Source: Brevundimonas sp. SH203
GTDB taxonomy: Bacteria; Pseudomonadota; Alphaproteobacteria; Caulobacterales; Caulobacteraceae
Assembly (NCBI RefSeq): GCF_002157625.1
Contig: NZ_BDMM01000004.1
Coordinates: forward strand, 286,656-350,655
Direction of reading: 5' to 3'
Length of the DNA: 64,000 nt
Part shown: one piece after another, positions 15,760 through 23,938 of the stretch
Numbering within the stretch: the stretch's first letter is position 1
Layout: every line of letters begins with the position of its first letter
Program-made: the position numbers and the translations under genes
The notes under the pieces: model-generated
The model's input: the letters and a program-made list of their open reading frames with translations, nothing else
What the model was told of the DNA's origin: nothing
The model's database searches: none

Positions 15760-15937
15760 GGATCTAGGGCAGGATAGGCTTTGCGCCAGCATTGTCTGAC
15801 AAGCGGAGCCGTATCGACCCTCATTGCGTGGTGGTGAGCAGCGCCGTCCGCCCGCTTCAACCCCGCTTCGCGCCCTGCGGGCTGCGGCCGGTGCCGCAGG
15901 CGTTGACCCGGTCGTCCGCCGCCGCTGGCGGCTTGGC

Positions 15938-16237
15938 ATGGATCGATGGATCGATCCGCTTTGCGAGAAAGCGGCGACCGGAGATTTCCGAGGGGAGGGT
16001 TACGAGTATGCGCACAGTCTTAGGGCGATCAGCTTGGCGGGCATGTATGTCCAGCCGTCATCAGAGCCGGAGGTGCGTCGGCGCCGGACTCCGCAAGCCC
16101 GGCGGGTTGGCGTACATTCGGCCGTCCGCGTCACCGACACCTGGCCTGATGATCTCCCGATCAGTCCGGCCGAGCTTCTGGCGGTGGAGGCGTGGCTTGG
16201 CGAGGTGCTCGACGAGGTTTTGGGTCCGCGCCTCTGA
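15938..16237 (+). CDS. Hypothetical protein between the HEPN pair and the recombinase
   Basis: A frame of 99 codons from ATG 15938 (MDRWIDPLCEKAATGDF...), ending 12 bases before the recombinase start. The C-terminal half (DDLPISPAELLAVEAWLGEVLDEVLGPRL) looks like a genuine helical protein. The same frame opens earlier at a TTG (15824), but those 38 residues are Arg/Pro/Ala-rich and have no ribosome site, so I prefer the ATG. Neither start has a clear Shine-Dalgarno. No family was recognised. Close spacing suggests co-transcription with the recombinase, perhaps as a small element-encoded accessory. Confidence 0.5.
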   Translation: MDRWIDPLCEKAATGDFRGEGYEYAHSLRAISLAGMYVQPSSEPEVRRRRTPQARRVGVHSAVRVTDTWPDDLPISPAELLAVEAWLGEVLDEVLGPRL

Positions 16238-16249
16238 TAGGAGCAGGAC

Positions 16250-17932
16250 ATGAACCGCAAAGCCGTCACTACGGGCGTTCAGACCCGCGCCGCCCTCTAT
16301 CTCCGCGTCTCGACCGGACGACAGGCCGTCAACGATCTGTCGATCCCTGACCAGCGCCGTCAGCTTGAAGCCTATTGCGAGGCTAAGGGCTGGGAGGCGA
16401 CGGCGGAATATGTCGAGCCGGGCAATACGGCCACCGACGACCGGCGCCCCTCCTTCCAGTCCATGATCGAAGCGGCGTTGATCAAGCCGCCCGCCTTCGA
16501 CGTGATCGTGGTGCATAGCTTCTCGCGGTTCTTCCGCGACCAGTTTCAGTTCGAGTTCTACGTCCGCAAGCTGGCGAAGAACGGAGTGCGTCTGGTCTCG
16601 ATCACCCAAGAGTTGGGCGACGACCCTATGAGCGTGATGATGCGTCAGATCATGACGCTCTTCGACGAGTACCAATCCCGCGAGAATGCCAAACACACCC
16701 TGCGAGCTATGAAGGAGAACGCCCGCCAGGGCTTCTGGAACGGTGCCCGACCGCCCATCGGCTACCGCATCGTCGCGGCCGAACAGCGCGGGGCCAAGAT
16801 CAAGAAGACGCTGGAGATCGACCCGCTCCAGGCCGAGACGGTCCGCACCATCTATCGTTGGGCGCTGACCGGCGACGGCTCGCAGGGGCCGATGGGGCTG
16901 AAGACCATCGCCACGCGGCTGAACGACCGGAACATCCGCACCCGAGACGGCGGGCGGTGGGGGATCGGCACGGTCCATCAGGTTCTGACCCGTTCGACCT
17001 ACATGGGCGAGCATCGGTTCAACACGCGAGACCACAAGACCAAGACGCCGAAGCCTGAGTCCGAGCACGCCGTCATGGCTGTGCCGCCTATCGTCTCGAA
17101 GGCGGACTATGAGGCTGTTCGGGCGCGGTTGAAGTCGCGAAACCCCAAGTGGACCCCGCCGCGTGTCTCGACGGGGCCGAACCTGCTGACGGGCATCTGC
17201 TTCTGTGGCGTCTGCGGCGGCGCGATGACGCTCAGGACTGGGAGGGGCAGCGCTGGCGGCCAGTATCGCTACTACGCATGTTCGACCAAGGCTCGCATGG
17301 GCGAAACCGGCTGCACCGGCCTAGCTGTCCCCATGCACAAGCTCGACGACGCGATCATCGACCATCTCGAAACCCGACTGCTCGATCTGGACCGCCTCTC
17401 GGCCCTGATGGAACAGCTTCTGGATCGTCGGGAGGAATGGGCCGAGCAGCGACGCGGCCACATTGCGGAGATGCGCAAACGTGCCACGGAAGCCGAGGCC
17501 AAGCTCAATCGGCTCTTTGAGGCTATCGAGAACGGTCTGCTGGCGCCGGATGACGCTTCGCTGAAAGATCGGGTCGCCGAACTTTCCGGCACCCGCGATC
17601 AGGCCAGGGCGGACGCGGAGCGGATCAGTGCGTCCGTGGATCGCTTGGCGCCGACGATTACGCCGGACGCCTTGGCGCGGTTCGCCACCGCCGCACGGCG
17701 CAAGCTGCGGGATCGCACCAGCGGCTATCGGCGGGATCACCTGCGCGCGCTGACGCAACGGGTGGAGGTCATCAGCAAGACCGAAGCACGCATCATCGGC
17801 TCACGAACCGAGCTTCTGCGAGCCTTGGCGTCCAGCGATGGTGGGAGTTACGCCGCCTTAGGCGGAGTTCTCAGTTTTGAACGGAAGTGGCGCACCCGGA
17901 GCGATTCGAACGCCCGACCCTCAGATTCGTAG
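16250..17932 (+). CDS. Large serine recombinase (integrase)
   Basis: A 560-residue site-specific recombinase. The resolvase catalytic domain starts with LYLRVSTGRQAVNDLSIPDQRR, with nucleophile Ser21. The recombinase domain spans about 180-280, and a zinc-ribbon near 315-365 has CFCGVCGGAM and a later CSTKARMGETGC. A coiled-coil segment (about 390-470) comes before the end. A ribosome site (AGGAG) precedes the ATG. The last 14 residues (WRTRSDSNARPSDS) are encoded antisense to the tRNA-Arg gene and the stop codon falls in its anticodon loop, so the natural C-terminus may differ when the element is excised. It probably integrates and excises the island next to it. Confidence 0.9.
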   Translation: MNRKAVTTGVQTRAALYLRVSTGRQAVNDLSIPDQRRQLEAYCEAKGWEATAEYVEPGNTATDDRRPSFQSMIEAALIKPPAFDVIVVHSFSRFFRDQFQFEFYVRKLAKNGVRLVSITQELGDDPMSVMMRQIMTLFDEYQSRENAKHTLRAMKENARQGFWNGARPPIGYRIVAAEQRGAKIKKTLEIDPLQAETVRTIYRWALTGDGSQGPMGLKTIATRLNDRNIRTRDGGRWGIGTVHQVLTRSTYMGEHRFNTRDHKTKTPKPESEHAVMAVPPIVSKADYEAVRARLKSRNPKWTPPRVSTGPNLLTGICFCGVCGGAMTLRTGRGSAGGQYRYYACSTKARMGETGCTGLAVPMHKLDDAIIDHLETRLLDLDRLSALMEQLLDRREEWAEQRRGHIAEMRKRATEAEAKLNRLFEAIENGLLAPDDASLKDRVAELSGTRDQARADAERISASVDRLAPTITPDALARFATAARRKLRDRTSGYRRDHLRALTQRVEVISKTEARIIGSRTELLRALASSDGGSYAALGGVLSFERKWRTRSDSNARPSDS

Positions 17933-17964
17933 TCTGATGCTCTATCCAGCTGAGCTACGGGTGC
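17888..17964 (-). tRNA. tRNA-Arg (anticodon ACG)
   Basis: The minus strand gives a full cloverleaf: acceptor GCACCCG pairing with CGGGTGC, D-arm AGCTCAGCTGGATAGAGC, anticodon loop CTACGAA with anticodon ACG, T-arm GGGCGTTCGAATCGCTC, discriminator G and an encoded CCA (17888-17890). ACG is read by inosine-34 after editing and decodes CGU/CGC/CGA. The 3' end faces the island and the recombinase gene runs into it, marking a likely attachment site. Confidence 0.95.
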
Positions 17965-18128
17965 GGCTGCCTTGCGGCGAGGGCGGGTCTTTAGCGGGTG
18001 GATCGGCCGGACGCAAGCGGGGGAATGCAGTTTCTGCGCATCGAATGGTTGGCGCGGGGGCGAGGACCGCCTAGGCGTGGGGCGACGCCTGTGCGTTCGA
18101 TCCCTTTCGTCTCGTCCTGGATACCCCC

Positions 18129-19880
18129 ATGCGCCCGCTTCGCCATCGATTGGCCGCCCTGCTCATTCCCGTGGTTCTGGCCGGGTGCCAGACGGCGACG
18201 GCTGGCGGCCCGGTCGCGGCGGCGCCCGTGGTCGGGGCCGGGGCGGAGGGCGTTCAGGCGAGCCGCGGCGCGGCGCGGGGGCCGTTCGTGGCGGCGGCCA
18301 ATCCCTTGGCGGCCGAGGCGGGGATGGCGGTGCTGCGGCGCGGCGGGTCGGCGGTGGATGCGGCGGTGGCCATACAGGCGGTGCTGGGGCTGGTCGAGCC
18401 GCAGTCGTCGGGTCTGGGCGGCGGCGCCTTCCTGATGGCCTATGACGCCCAGACCGGCGCGGTGACGGCCTATGACGGGCGCGAGACGGCGCCGGCGTCG
18501 GCCACGCCGGAGCTGTTCTACGAAGACGGCAAGCCCCTGCCCTTCGTCGATGCGGTGCTGTCGGGCCGCTCGACCGGGGCGCCGGGGGCGGTGGCCATGC
18601 TGGCCATGGCGCAGAAGGATCACGGCAAGCTGGCCTGGCGCGACCTGTTCGGGGACGCCGAACGCCTGGCCCGTGACGGTTTCACGGTCAGCCCGCGTCT
18701 GGCCGGCATGATCAACGGCGGCGGTCCCCAGGCGCGGACCCGCTGGGCGACGGCCTATTTCACCCGGCCCGACGGACGGCGCTATCAGGCCGGAGACACG
18801 CTGAAGAACCCCGCCTATGCCGAGACGGTGGCGCAGCTGGCGGCGCAGGGGCCGGGCGTCCTGTACGGCGGGCCCATCGGTCGCCGGATCGCGGCGGCGG
18901 TGCAGGAGGGGCCGCGTCCGGGCGGGCTGAGCGAGGCGGACATCGCCGGCTATCGTCCCTTGCGCCGCGACGCCCTGTGCCGGCCCTATCAGGCCTATGT
19001 GATCTGCGTGCCGCCGCCGCCGTCCAGCGGCCTGGCCCTGCTGCAGTTTCTGGGGATGGCGGAGAAGACGCCCGATCTGGACAAGGGCGCGCAGAGCCCG
19101 GAGGCCTGGGTGGCGTTCGGGCGTCTGCAGCGGCTGATGTATGCGGATCGCGATCGCTATGTCGGCGACAACGACTTCGTCGGCGTGCCCATCGCGGGCC
19201 TGCTGGACCCCGACTATATGGCCCGACGCGCGGCCCTGGCGCCGCAGGTCAACGGGCCGGTCGAGGCCGGCGCCCCGACGGGATCGCCCCCGCGCGGCGC
19301 GGACCGGACGGCCGAGCCGGGCGGCACCTCCCACTTCGTCGTCGTGGACGCCTGGGGCGATGCGGTCAGCATGACCACCACGGTCGAGAGCCTGTTCGGC
19401 AATGGGCGGATGGTGGACGGCTTCTTCCTGAACAACCAGCTCACGGACTTTTCCTTCACCCCGACCGAGGACGGCCATCCGGCGGCCAATGCGGTGGCGG
19501 CGGGCAAGCGGCCCCGGTCGTCGATGACCCCGGTGCTGATCCTGGATCGTCAGGGGCGGCTGGTCGGGGCCATCGGCTCGCCCGGCGGGTCCAGCATCCT
19601 GGCCTATGTGGCCAAGGCCCTGGTCGGGACTCTGGAGTGGAACCTGTCGATGCAGGACGCCATCGCCCTGCCCAATCTGGTGGTGCGGGGCGAGATGGTC
19701 GGGGCCGACACCCAGATGATGACGCCGCAGATCCGCGACGCTCTGGGCGCGGCGGGGATGCCGTTGCGGCCGAACGCGACCGAGACGTCCGGCCTGCACG
19801 GCGCGATCTGGCGCGATGGACGGTGGGATGCCGGGGCCGATCCGCGTCGCGAGGGCGTGGCGATCTCGGAGGTCCGCTGA
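18129..19880 (+). CDS. ggt: Gamma-glutamyltransferase, lipid-anchored
   Basis: A 583-residue enzyme of the N-terminal nucleophile family that cleaves or transfers the gamma-glutamyl group of glutathione. The precursor has a signal peptide ending in a lipobox (VVLAGCQ), so it is probably a lipoprotein rather than a free periplasmic enzyme. The autocatalytic site is GGTSHFVVVD with Thr400 as new N-terminus of the small subunit; GSPGGSSI downstream is the conserved glycine-rich loop of the active site. It follows the tRNA at 165 bp, on the other strand, and marks return to core genome. Confidence 0.92.
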   Translation: MRPLRHRLAALLIPVVLAGCQTATAGGPVAAAPVVGAGAEGVQASRGAARGPFVAAANPLAAEAGMAVLRRGGSAVDAAVAIQAVLGLVEPQSSGLGGGAFLMAYDAQTGAVTAYDGRETAPASATPELFYEDGKPLPFVDAVLSGRSTGAPGAVAMLAMAQKDHGKLAWRDLFGDAERLARDGFTVSPRLAGMINGGGPQARTRWATAYFTRPDGRRYQAGDTLKNPAYAETVAQLAAQGPGVLYGGPIGRRIAAAVQEGPRPGGLSEADIAGYRPLRRDALCRPYQAYVICVPPPPSSGLALLQFLGMAEKTPDLDKGAQSPEAWVAFGRLQRLMYADRDRYVGDNDFVGVPIAGLLDPDYMARRAALAPQVNGPVEAGAPTGSPPRGADRTAEPGGTSHFVVVDAWGDAVSMTTTVESLFGNGRMVDGFFLNNQLTDFSFTPTEDGHPAANAVAAGKRPRSSMTPVLILDRQGRLVGAIGSPGGSSILAYVAKALVGTLEWNLSMQDAIALPNLVVRGEMVGADTQMMTPQIRDALGAAGMPLRPNATETSGLHGAIWRDGRWDAGADPRREGVAISEVR

Positions 19881-19887
19881 GGCGGCT

Positions 19888-20748
19888 TCAGCGGCTGGGG
19901 CGGATCGACAGCTGGAAGGCCAGCAGCCCCTCGCTGACGTCGGTGTCCAGGCCGTTCATGCCGCGAAGCCCCTTGCCGGCGTCGATCTCGCGATAGACGA
20001 CGCCGATCGAGGTCTGCATGTCGCCCTTGCGATAGGCCACGCCGATCGAGGCGTCGCCGAGGAAGGCGCCCTTGTCCTGGGTGTAGCCGGACCTGGCGTA
20101 GTCGCCGTCGCGGGTGCGGGCGAAATTATAGCCGACGGCCCGACCCGAACCGGCGGCGTACACATACCAGCGCGGGCGCTCGCCGAAGCGTTCGGCGCCG
20201 TTGGGGGCCAGACGCTCCAGCCCCTCGCCGATCTTTAGGGTGACGCCGGCCTCGGCCGAGCGGCCGTCGCTGCCGACGCCCAGCCCCGCATGGGGCGTCA
20301 GGCTGACCTCAAGGCCCGAGGCGGTGCGGCCGTGGGCGCCCCGGAAACCGCGCACGTAACGCAGGTCGTAGGCGTCGGGGGACAGTTCCGCCCGGTCGAC
20401 GGGCGTGACCGGCAGGGGCGAGCCGTCGGCGCGGCGCAGGCGTCCGGCGGTCTCCAGCGTGACGCGGTCGGAGAAGGCGGCGCGGTCGATCCAGACGTCG
20501 CGGCGATTGGTCGCCTCCAGCCCCGAACGATCCTCGTGCTGGAAGGCGGGCGGCAGTTCGATGTCCCCGCCGAACCGGGCGTCGGGCGCGACGCGGAATC
20601 GGGTCTGGTCGGTCAGGCGGGCGACGGCGTTGTCGGCGGGCGTGTCGAAGGCGTTGGGCGCCCAGGTCTGGGCGCAGGCGATGTCGGCGCCCATCCCGAC
20701 CGAAGCCAGGACGCCGCAAGCCCCCATCATCATCGCCCTGGAACGCAT
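19888..20748 (-). CDS. Exported protein of unknown function, beta-rich
   Basis: A 286-residue protein with a signal peptide (GACGVLASVGMGADIACAQ, cleavage near 27). The mature part alternates polar and aromatic residues in short strands (GLEVSLTPHAGLGVG, RWYVYAAGSGRAVGYNFARTRDGDY, DASIGVAYRKGDMQTSIGVVYREI, GLLAFQLSIRPSR). This, and the C-terminal stretch, suggest an outer-membrane barrel distantly like the LpxR/DUF2219 group; the match is not firm. A GGGGAG ribosome site precedes the ATG. It converges with ggt, seven bases apart. Confidence 0.55.
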   Translation of the reverse strand: MRSRAMMMGACGVLASVGMGADIACAQTWAPNAFDTPADNAVARLTDQTRFRVAPDARFGGDIELPPAFQHEDRSGLEATNRRDVWIDRAAFSDRVTLETAGRLRRADGSPLPVTPVDRAELSPDAYDLRYVRGFRGAHGRTASGLEVSLTPHAGLGVGSDGRSAEAGVTLKIGEGLERLAPNGAERFGERPRWYVYAAGSGRAVGYNFARTRDGDYARSGYTQDKGAFLGDASIGVAYRKGDMQTSIGVVYREIDAGKGLRGMNGLDTDVSEGLLAFQLSIRPSR

Positions 20749-20875
20749 TCGGTCTCCCCACCGATCCGCTGGCGATCACCCTGCAACCAAGAGACGCAGG
20801 AGTCCAACGGAGTTTCGACACGGTTTTGTCGTTTTTCAAACGGCGGTGCGCGGCGATGGGTTCCAGAACGAAAAA

Positions 20876-20897
20876 AGGCCCTGCGATCGCAGGGCCT
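20876..20897 (-). terminator. Intrinsic terminator of nrdA
   Basis: A perfect inverted repeat (AGGCCCTGCGATCGCAGGGCCT, self-complementary over 22 bases with only a notional loop) is followed on the minus strand by a run of T (20871-20875). It lies 24 bases after the nrdA stop. Confidence 0.85.
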
Positions 20898-20921
20898 TTT
20901 CCAGACGGTCGGGCGGCGGCC

Positions 20922-22811
20922 TTACTGACAGGCCAGGCACTCGTCGTAGTCGGTCTTGGGCATGGAGAAGAGATCGGGCTGGTTCGGATCGATCTCGGCC
21001 TCGGGCTTGTCCTCGGCGCCGGCGAAGGCCGCGCGCTGAACCGACTTGGAGCGCAGATAGTACAGCGACTTCACGCCGCGCTCCCACGCCGACCAGTGCA
21101 GCATGTGCAGGTCCCATTTGTTGACGTCGCCGGGGATGAACAGGTTCAGCGATTGGGCCTGGCAGATTTCCGGCGCGCGGTCGGCGGCCAGTTCGACCAC
21201 CCAGCGCTGGTCCAGTTCGAAGGCGGTCTTGAACACGCCCTTCTCGTCCTCGTTCAGGGCATCAAGATGCTGGACCGAGCCTTCGTTCTCAAGAATCGAG
21301 TTCCAGACGGCCTCGGTGTTGATGCCCTTTTCGTCGAGCAGCCGCTCCAGATAGGGGTTCTTGACCGCGAACGAGCCCGACAGGGTCTTGTGGGTGTAGA
21401 TGTTGGCCGGGATCGGCTCGATGCCGGCCGAGGTGCCGCCGCAGATGATCGAGATGGAGGCGGTGGGGGCGATGGCCAGCTTGTGGCTGAACCGCTCCAT
21501 CACGCCGCGCTCCTCGGCGTCGAGGCAGGGGCCCTTCTCTTCGGCCAGGGTGCGGCTGGCCTTGTCGGCCTCGCGGCGCAGGTGTTTGAACAGGCGCATG
21601 TTCCACGACTTGGCCATGGCGCTTTCGAAGGCCACGCCCTGCCCCTGCAGGAAGGAGTGGAAGCCCATCAGGCCCAGACCCACCGAACGCTCGCGCTTGG
21701 CCGAATAGACGGCGGCGGCCATGGCGGGCGGGGCGCGGCGGATGAAGTCCTCCAGCACATTGTCCAGGAACCGCATCAGGTCCTCGACGAAGCGCGGCTC
21801 CTCGCGCCATTCCAGGAAGGTCTCGGCGTTGACCGACGACAGGCAGCAGACGGCGGTGCGGTCCACGCCCAGGTGGTCGCGGCCGGTGTGCAGCATGATC
21901 TCGGCGCACAGGTTCGACTGTTTGACCTTCAGGCCCAGGTCGCGCTGGTGCGGCGCCATCTGGCGGTTCACCGTGTCCGAGAAGATCAGATAGGGCTCGC
22001 CCGTCTGCATGCGGATGTCGAGCAGCTTGGTCCACAGCGAGCGGGCGTCGACGGTCTTCATGACCGCGCCGTCCTTGGGCGACTTCAGGTCGAAGGTTCC
22101 GCCGACCTTGACCGCCTCCATGAATTCGTCGGTGACGTTGATGCCGTGATGCAGGTTCAGGGACTTGCGGTTGAAGTCGCCCGAGGGTTTGCGGATCTCC
22201 AGGAACTCCTCGATCTCCGGGTGGTGGATGTCCAGATAGACGGCGGCCGAACCGCGACGCAGCGAGCCTTGCGAAATCGCCAGGGTCAGACTGTCCATCA
22301 CGCGGATGAAGGGGATGATGCCCGAGGTCTTGCCCGCGCCCTTGACCTTCTCGCCGATGGAGCGGACGCCGCCCCAATAGGTGCCGATGCCGCCGCCGTT
22401 CGAGGCGAGGGCCACGTTCTCGTTCCAGACGTTCTGGATGCCGTCCAGGCTGTCGCCCACCGCGTTCAGGAAGCAGGAGATGGGCAGGCCGCGATCCGCG
22501 CCGCCGTTCGACAGGACCGGGGTGGCGGGCATGAACCACAGGCGGCTCATGTAGTCGTACAGGCGCTGGGCGTGTTCGGCGTCGTCCGAGAAGGCGGTCG
22601 AGACGCGGGCGAACATGTCCTGATAGCTTTCGCCCGGCAGCAGATAGCGGTCTTCCAGCGTCTTCTTGCCGAAATCGGTCAGCAGATCGTCGCGCGACCG
22701 GTCCACCTGGACCGATTTCACCACGGTCAGATGGGGGCGTTCAGGCGTCGGCGTTCCCGCAACGCCTTGGAATTCCGTCGTCTTCAATGCCTCGCCGCCA
22801 GCCATGGTCAT
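20922..22811 (-). CDS. nrdA: Class Ia ribonucleotide reductase, alpha subunit
   Basis: Reduces ribonucleoside diphosphates to deoxy forms; partner of the beta subunit encoded at 38306-39355. The 629-residue protein has the catalytic cysteine sites PISCFLNAVGDS and NLCAEIM, the finger loop GIEPIPANIY, the radical-transfer stretch SLYYLRS and the C-terminal redox tail ECLACQ. It is shorter than E. coli NrdA because no ATP-cone of about 90 residues precedes the core, so allosteric activity control is probably absent. The start at 22811 was chosen because CAGGA lies six bases upstream; 22826 and 22805 are possible. NrdR-like boxes stand upstream. Confidence 0.93.
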   Translation of the reverse strand: MTMAGGEALKTTEFQGVAGTPTPERPHLTVVKSVQVDRSRDDLLTDFGKKTLEDRYLLPGESYQDMFARVSTAFSDDAEHAQRLYDYMSRLWFMPATPVLSNGGADRGLPISCFLNAVGDSLDGIQNVWNENVALASNGGGIGTYWGGVRSIGEKVKGAGKTSGIIPFIRVMDSLTLAISQGSLRRGSAAVYLDIHHPEIEEFLEIRKPSGDFNRKSLNLHHGINVTDEFMEAVKVGGTFDLKSPKDGAVMKTVDARSLWTKLLDIRMQTGEPYLIFSDTVNRQMAPHQRDLGLKVKQSNLCAEIMLHTGRDHLGVDRTAVCCLSSVNAETFLEWREEPRFVEDLMRFLDNVLEDFIRRAPPAMAAAVYSAKRERSVGLGLMGFHSFLQGQGVAFESAMAKSWNMRLFKHLRREADKASRTLAEEKGPCLDAEERGVMERFSHKLAIAPTASISIICGGTSAGIEPIPANIYTHKTLSGSFAVKNPYLERLLDEKGINTEAVWNSILENEGSVQHLDALNEDEKGVFKTAFELDQRWVVELAADRAPEICQAQSLNLFIPGDVNKWDLHMLHWSAWERGVKSLYYLRSKSVQRAAFAGAEDKPEAEIDPNQPDLFSMPKTDYDECLACQ

Positions 22812-22854
22812 CCGCGTCCTGAACAAAAAATCGTTTGAGCCGCCCGCGCCGCGA

Positions 22855-22901
22855 CCACATCATCTAGTGGCCTCTGCGCTCCCCGAGCCCACATATAGGG
22901 C
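22855..22901 (-). promoter_or_regulatory. Two NrdR-like boxes upstream of nrdA
   Basis: Box 1 (22855-22870) is CCACTAGATGATGTGG on the minus strand and box 2 (22886-22901) is GCCCTATATGTGGGCT. Their centres are 31 bp apart, three helical turns, the spacing known for NrdR box pairs. The boxes lie 44-90 bases before the nrdA start, where they would cover the promoter. A near-identical box 1 occurs before nrdB. Confidence 0.7.
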
Positions 22902-23084
22902 GCACATGCCTAATAACCCGTCAACGGGCTTGACGGAGGCTTTGTGGGCGAATCGGTCGGACAAGTCGTTCCCGGCTGGGGAAAAGCCCCAAAGCAAGCC
23001 ATCGCGTCCCCGGCGCCGTCCGCACGCACCGCGATCACGACCGCGTGATCGGAACATCCGTCCAGCTTGGCCGTTCGGCTGCCC

Positions 23085-23858
23085 ATGACACTCGCCGATA
23101 TTCGCGTCGTTTTGAGACGTGTCCTGACCGTCGCCCGCACCGAGATCGCGGCCCTGACCGCCCTGCTGGTCATGGCCGGCGGGGTGCTGAGCTTCATCGA
23201 GATCGCCGACGACATGACCGAGGCGGACGGCCAGGCCTTCGACCAGCACGTCCTGGCCCTGATGCGGCCCTACGCCGACGATCCTGGGCGGCCGTGGGGG
23301 CCGTGGTGGCTGAAGGAGGCGGCGGCCGACATCACCTCCTTGGGCGGCATCTCGGTGCTGGGCCTGTTCGCCCTGATCGTGATCGTCTTCCTGCTGAGCC
23401 AGAAGAAATGGTTGTCGTCGCTGCTGCTGGTGCTGGGCCTGGCGGGCGGGGTGGCGCTGAGCGAGGGGTTGAAGGCGGTGTTCGAGCGCGAACGCCCGCC
23501 CGTCGCCATGCAGGCGGTGGAGACGATCAACGCCAGCTTCCCCTCGGGCCACGCGCTTCTGTCCACCGTCTTCTATCTGTCCGTCGCCGTCATGCTGACC
23601 CGCGCCTTTCCCCGGCGCCGGTTCAAGGTCTTCGTCCTGGGGGTGGGGATGCTGATGGCCCTGCTGGTCGGACTGACGCGCATCTATCTGGGCGCGCACT
23701 GGGCCTCGGACGTGCTGGCCGGATGGGCGGTGGGCGCGGCCTGGGCCATGGCGCTGTGGCTGGTCGCCTATGGCGTCGCCCGGATGCAGAAGGGTCGCCA
23801 CGCCGCGCTGCAGGACCACGAGACGCAGGAACGAACGCAGGCCGCGACGAAAGTCTAG
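23085..23858 (+). CDS. PAP2-family membrane phosphatase
   Basis: A 257-residue integral-membrane phosphatase of the PAP2/undecaprenyl-diphosphatase type. The three catalytic signatures are present: KAVFERERP (KxxxxxxRP), SFPSGHA, and TRIYLGAHWASD (RxxxxxH plus the final Asp). About six hydrophobic segments surround them, so the site faces the periplasm. The ATG at 23085 is used; the frame also opens at a TTG 18 bases upstream. No ribosome site is obvious. Substrate is probably a lipid phosphate, possibly undecaprenyl diphosphate, but this cannot be settled here. Confidence 0.85.
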   Translation: MTLADIRVVLRRVLTVARTEIAALTALLVMAGGVLSFIEIADDMTEADGQAFDQHVLALMRPYADDPGRPWGPWWLKEAAADITSLGGISVLGLFALIVIVFLLSQKKWLSSLLLVLGLAGGVALSEGLKAVFERERPPVAMQAVETINASFPSGHALLSTVFYLSVAVMLTRAFPRRRFKVFVLGVGMLMALLVGLTRIYLGAHWASDVLAGWAVGAAWAMALWLVAYGVARMQKGRHAALQDHETQERTQAATKV

Positions 23859-23938
23859 CAGCGCGCGCCGCTTTCGGGAGAGGATAGTGGGCCTGGACGC
23901 CCCGGGATCGCGAGAGGGGCGCAAGACGGAGAGACGCC

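Noticed and set aside
16061..17068. A 335-codon minus-strand frame in the recombinase gene
   Set aside because: Antisense to the catalytic and recombinase domains; no motifs.
17845..17885. Small hairpin CCGCCTTAGGCGG near the end of the recombinase, as a possible terminator
   Set aside because: The stem is five bases and no T run directly follows on either strand.
20826..22838. A 670-codon plus-strand frame antisense to nrdA
   Set aside because: nrdA has all catalytic motifs; the frame has none.
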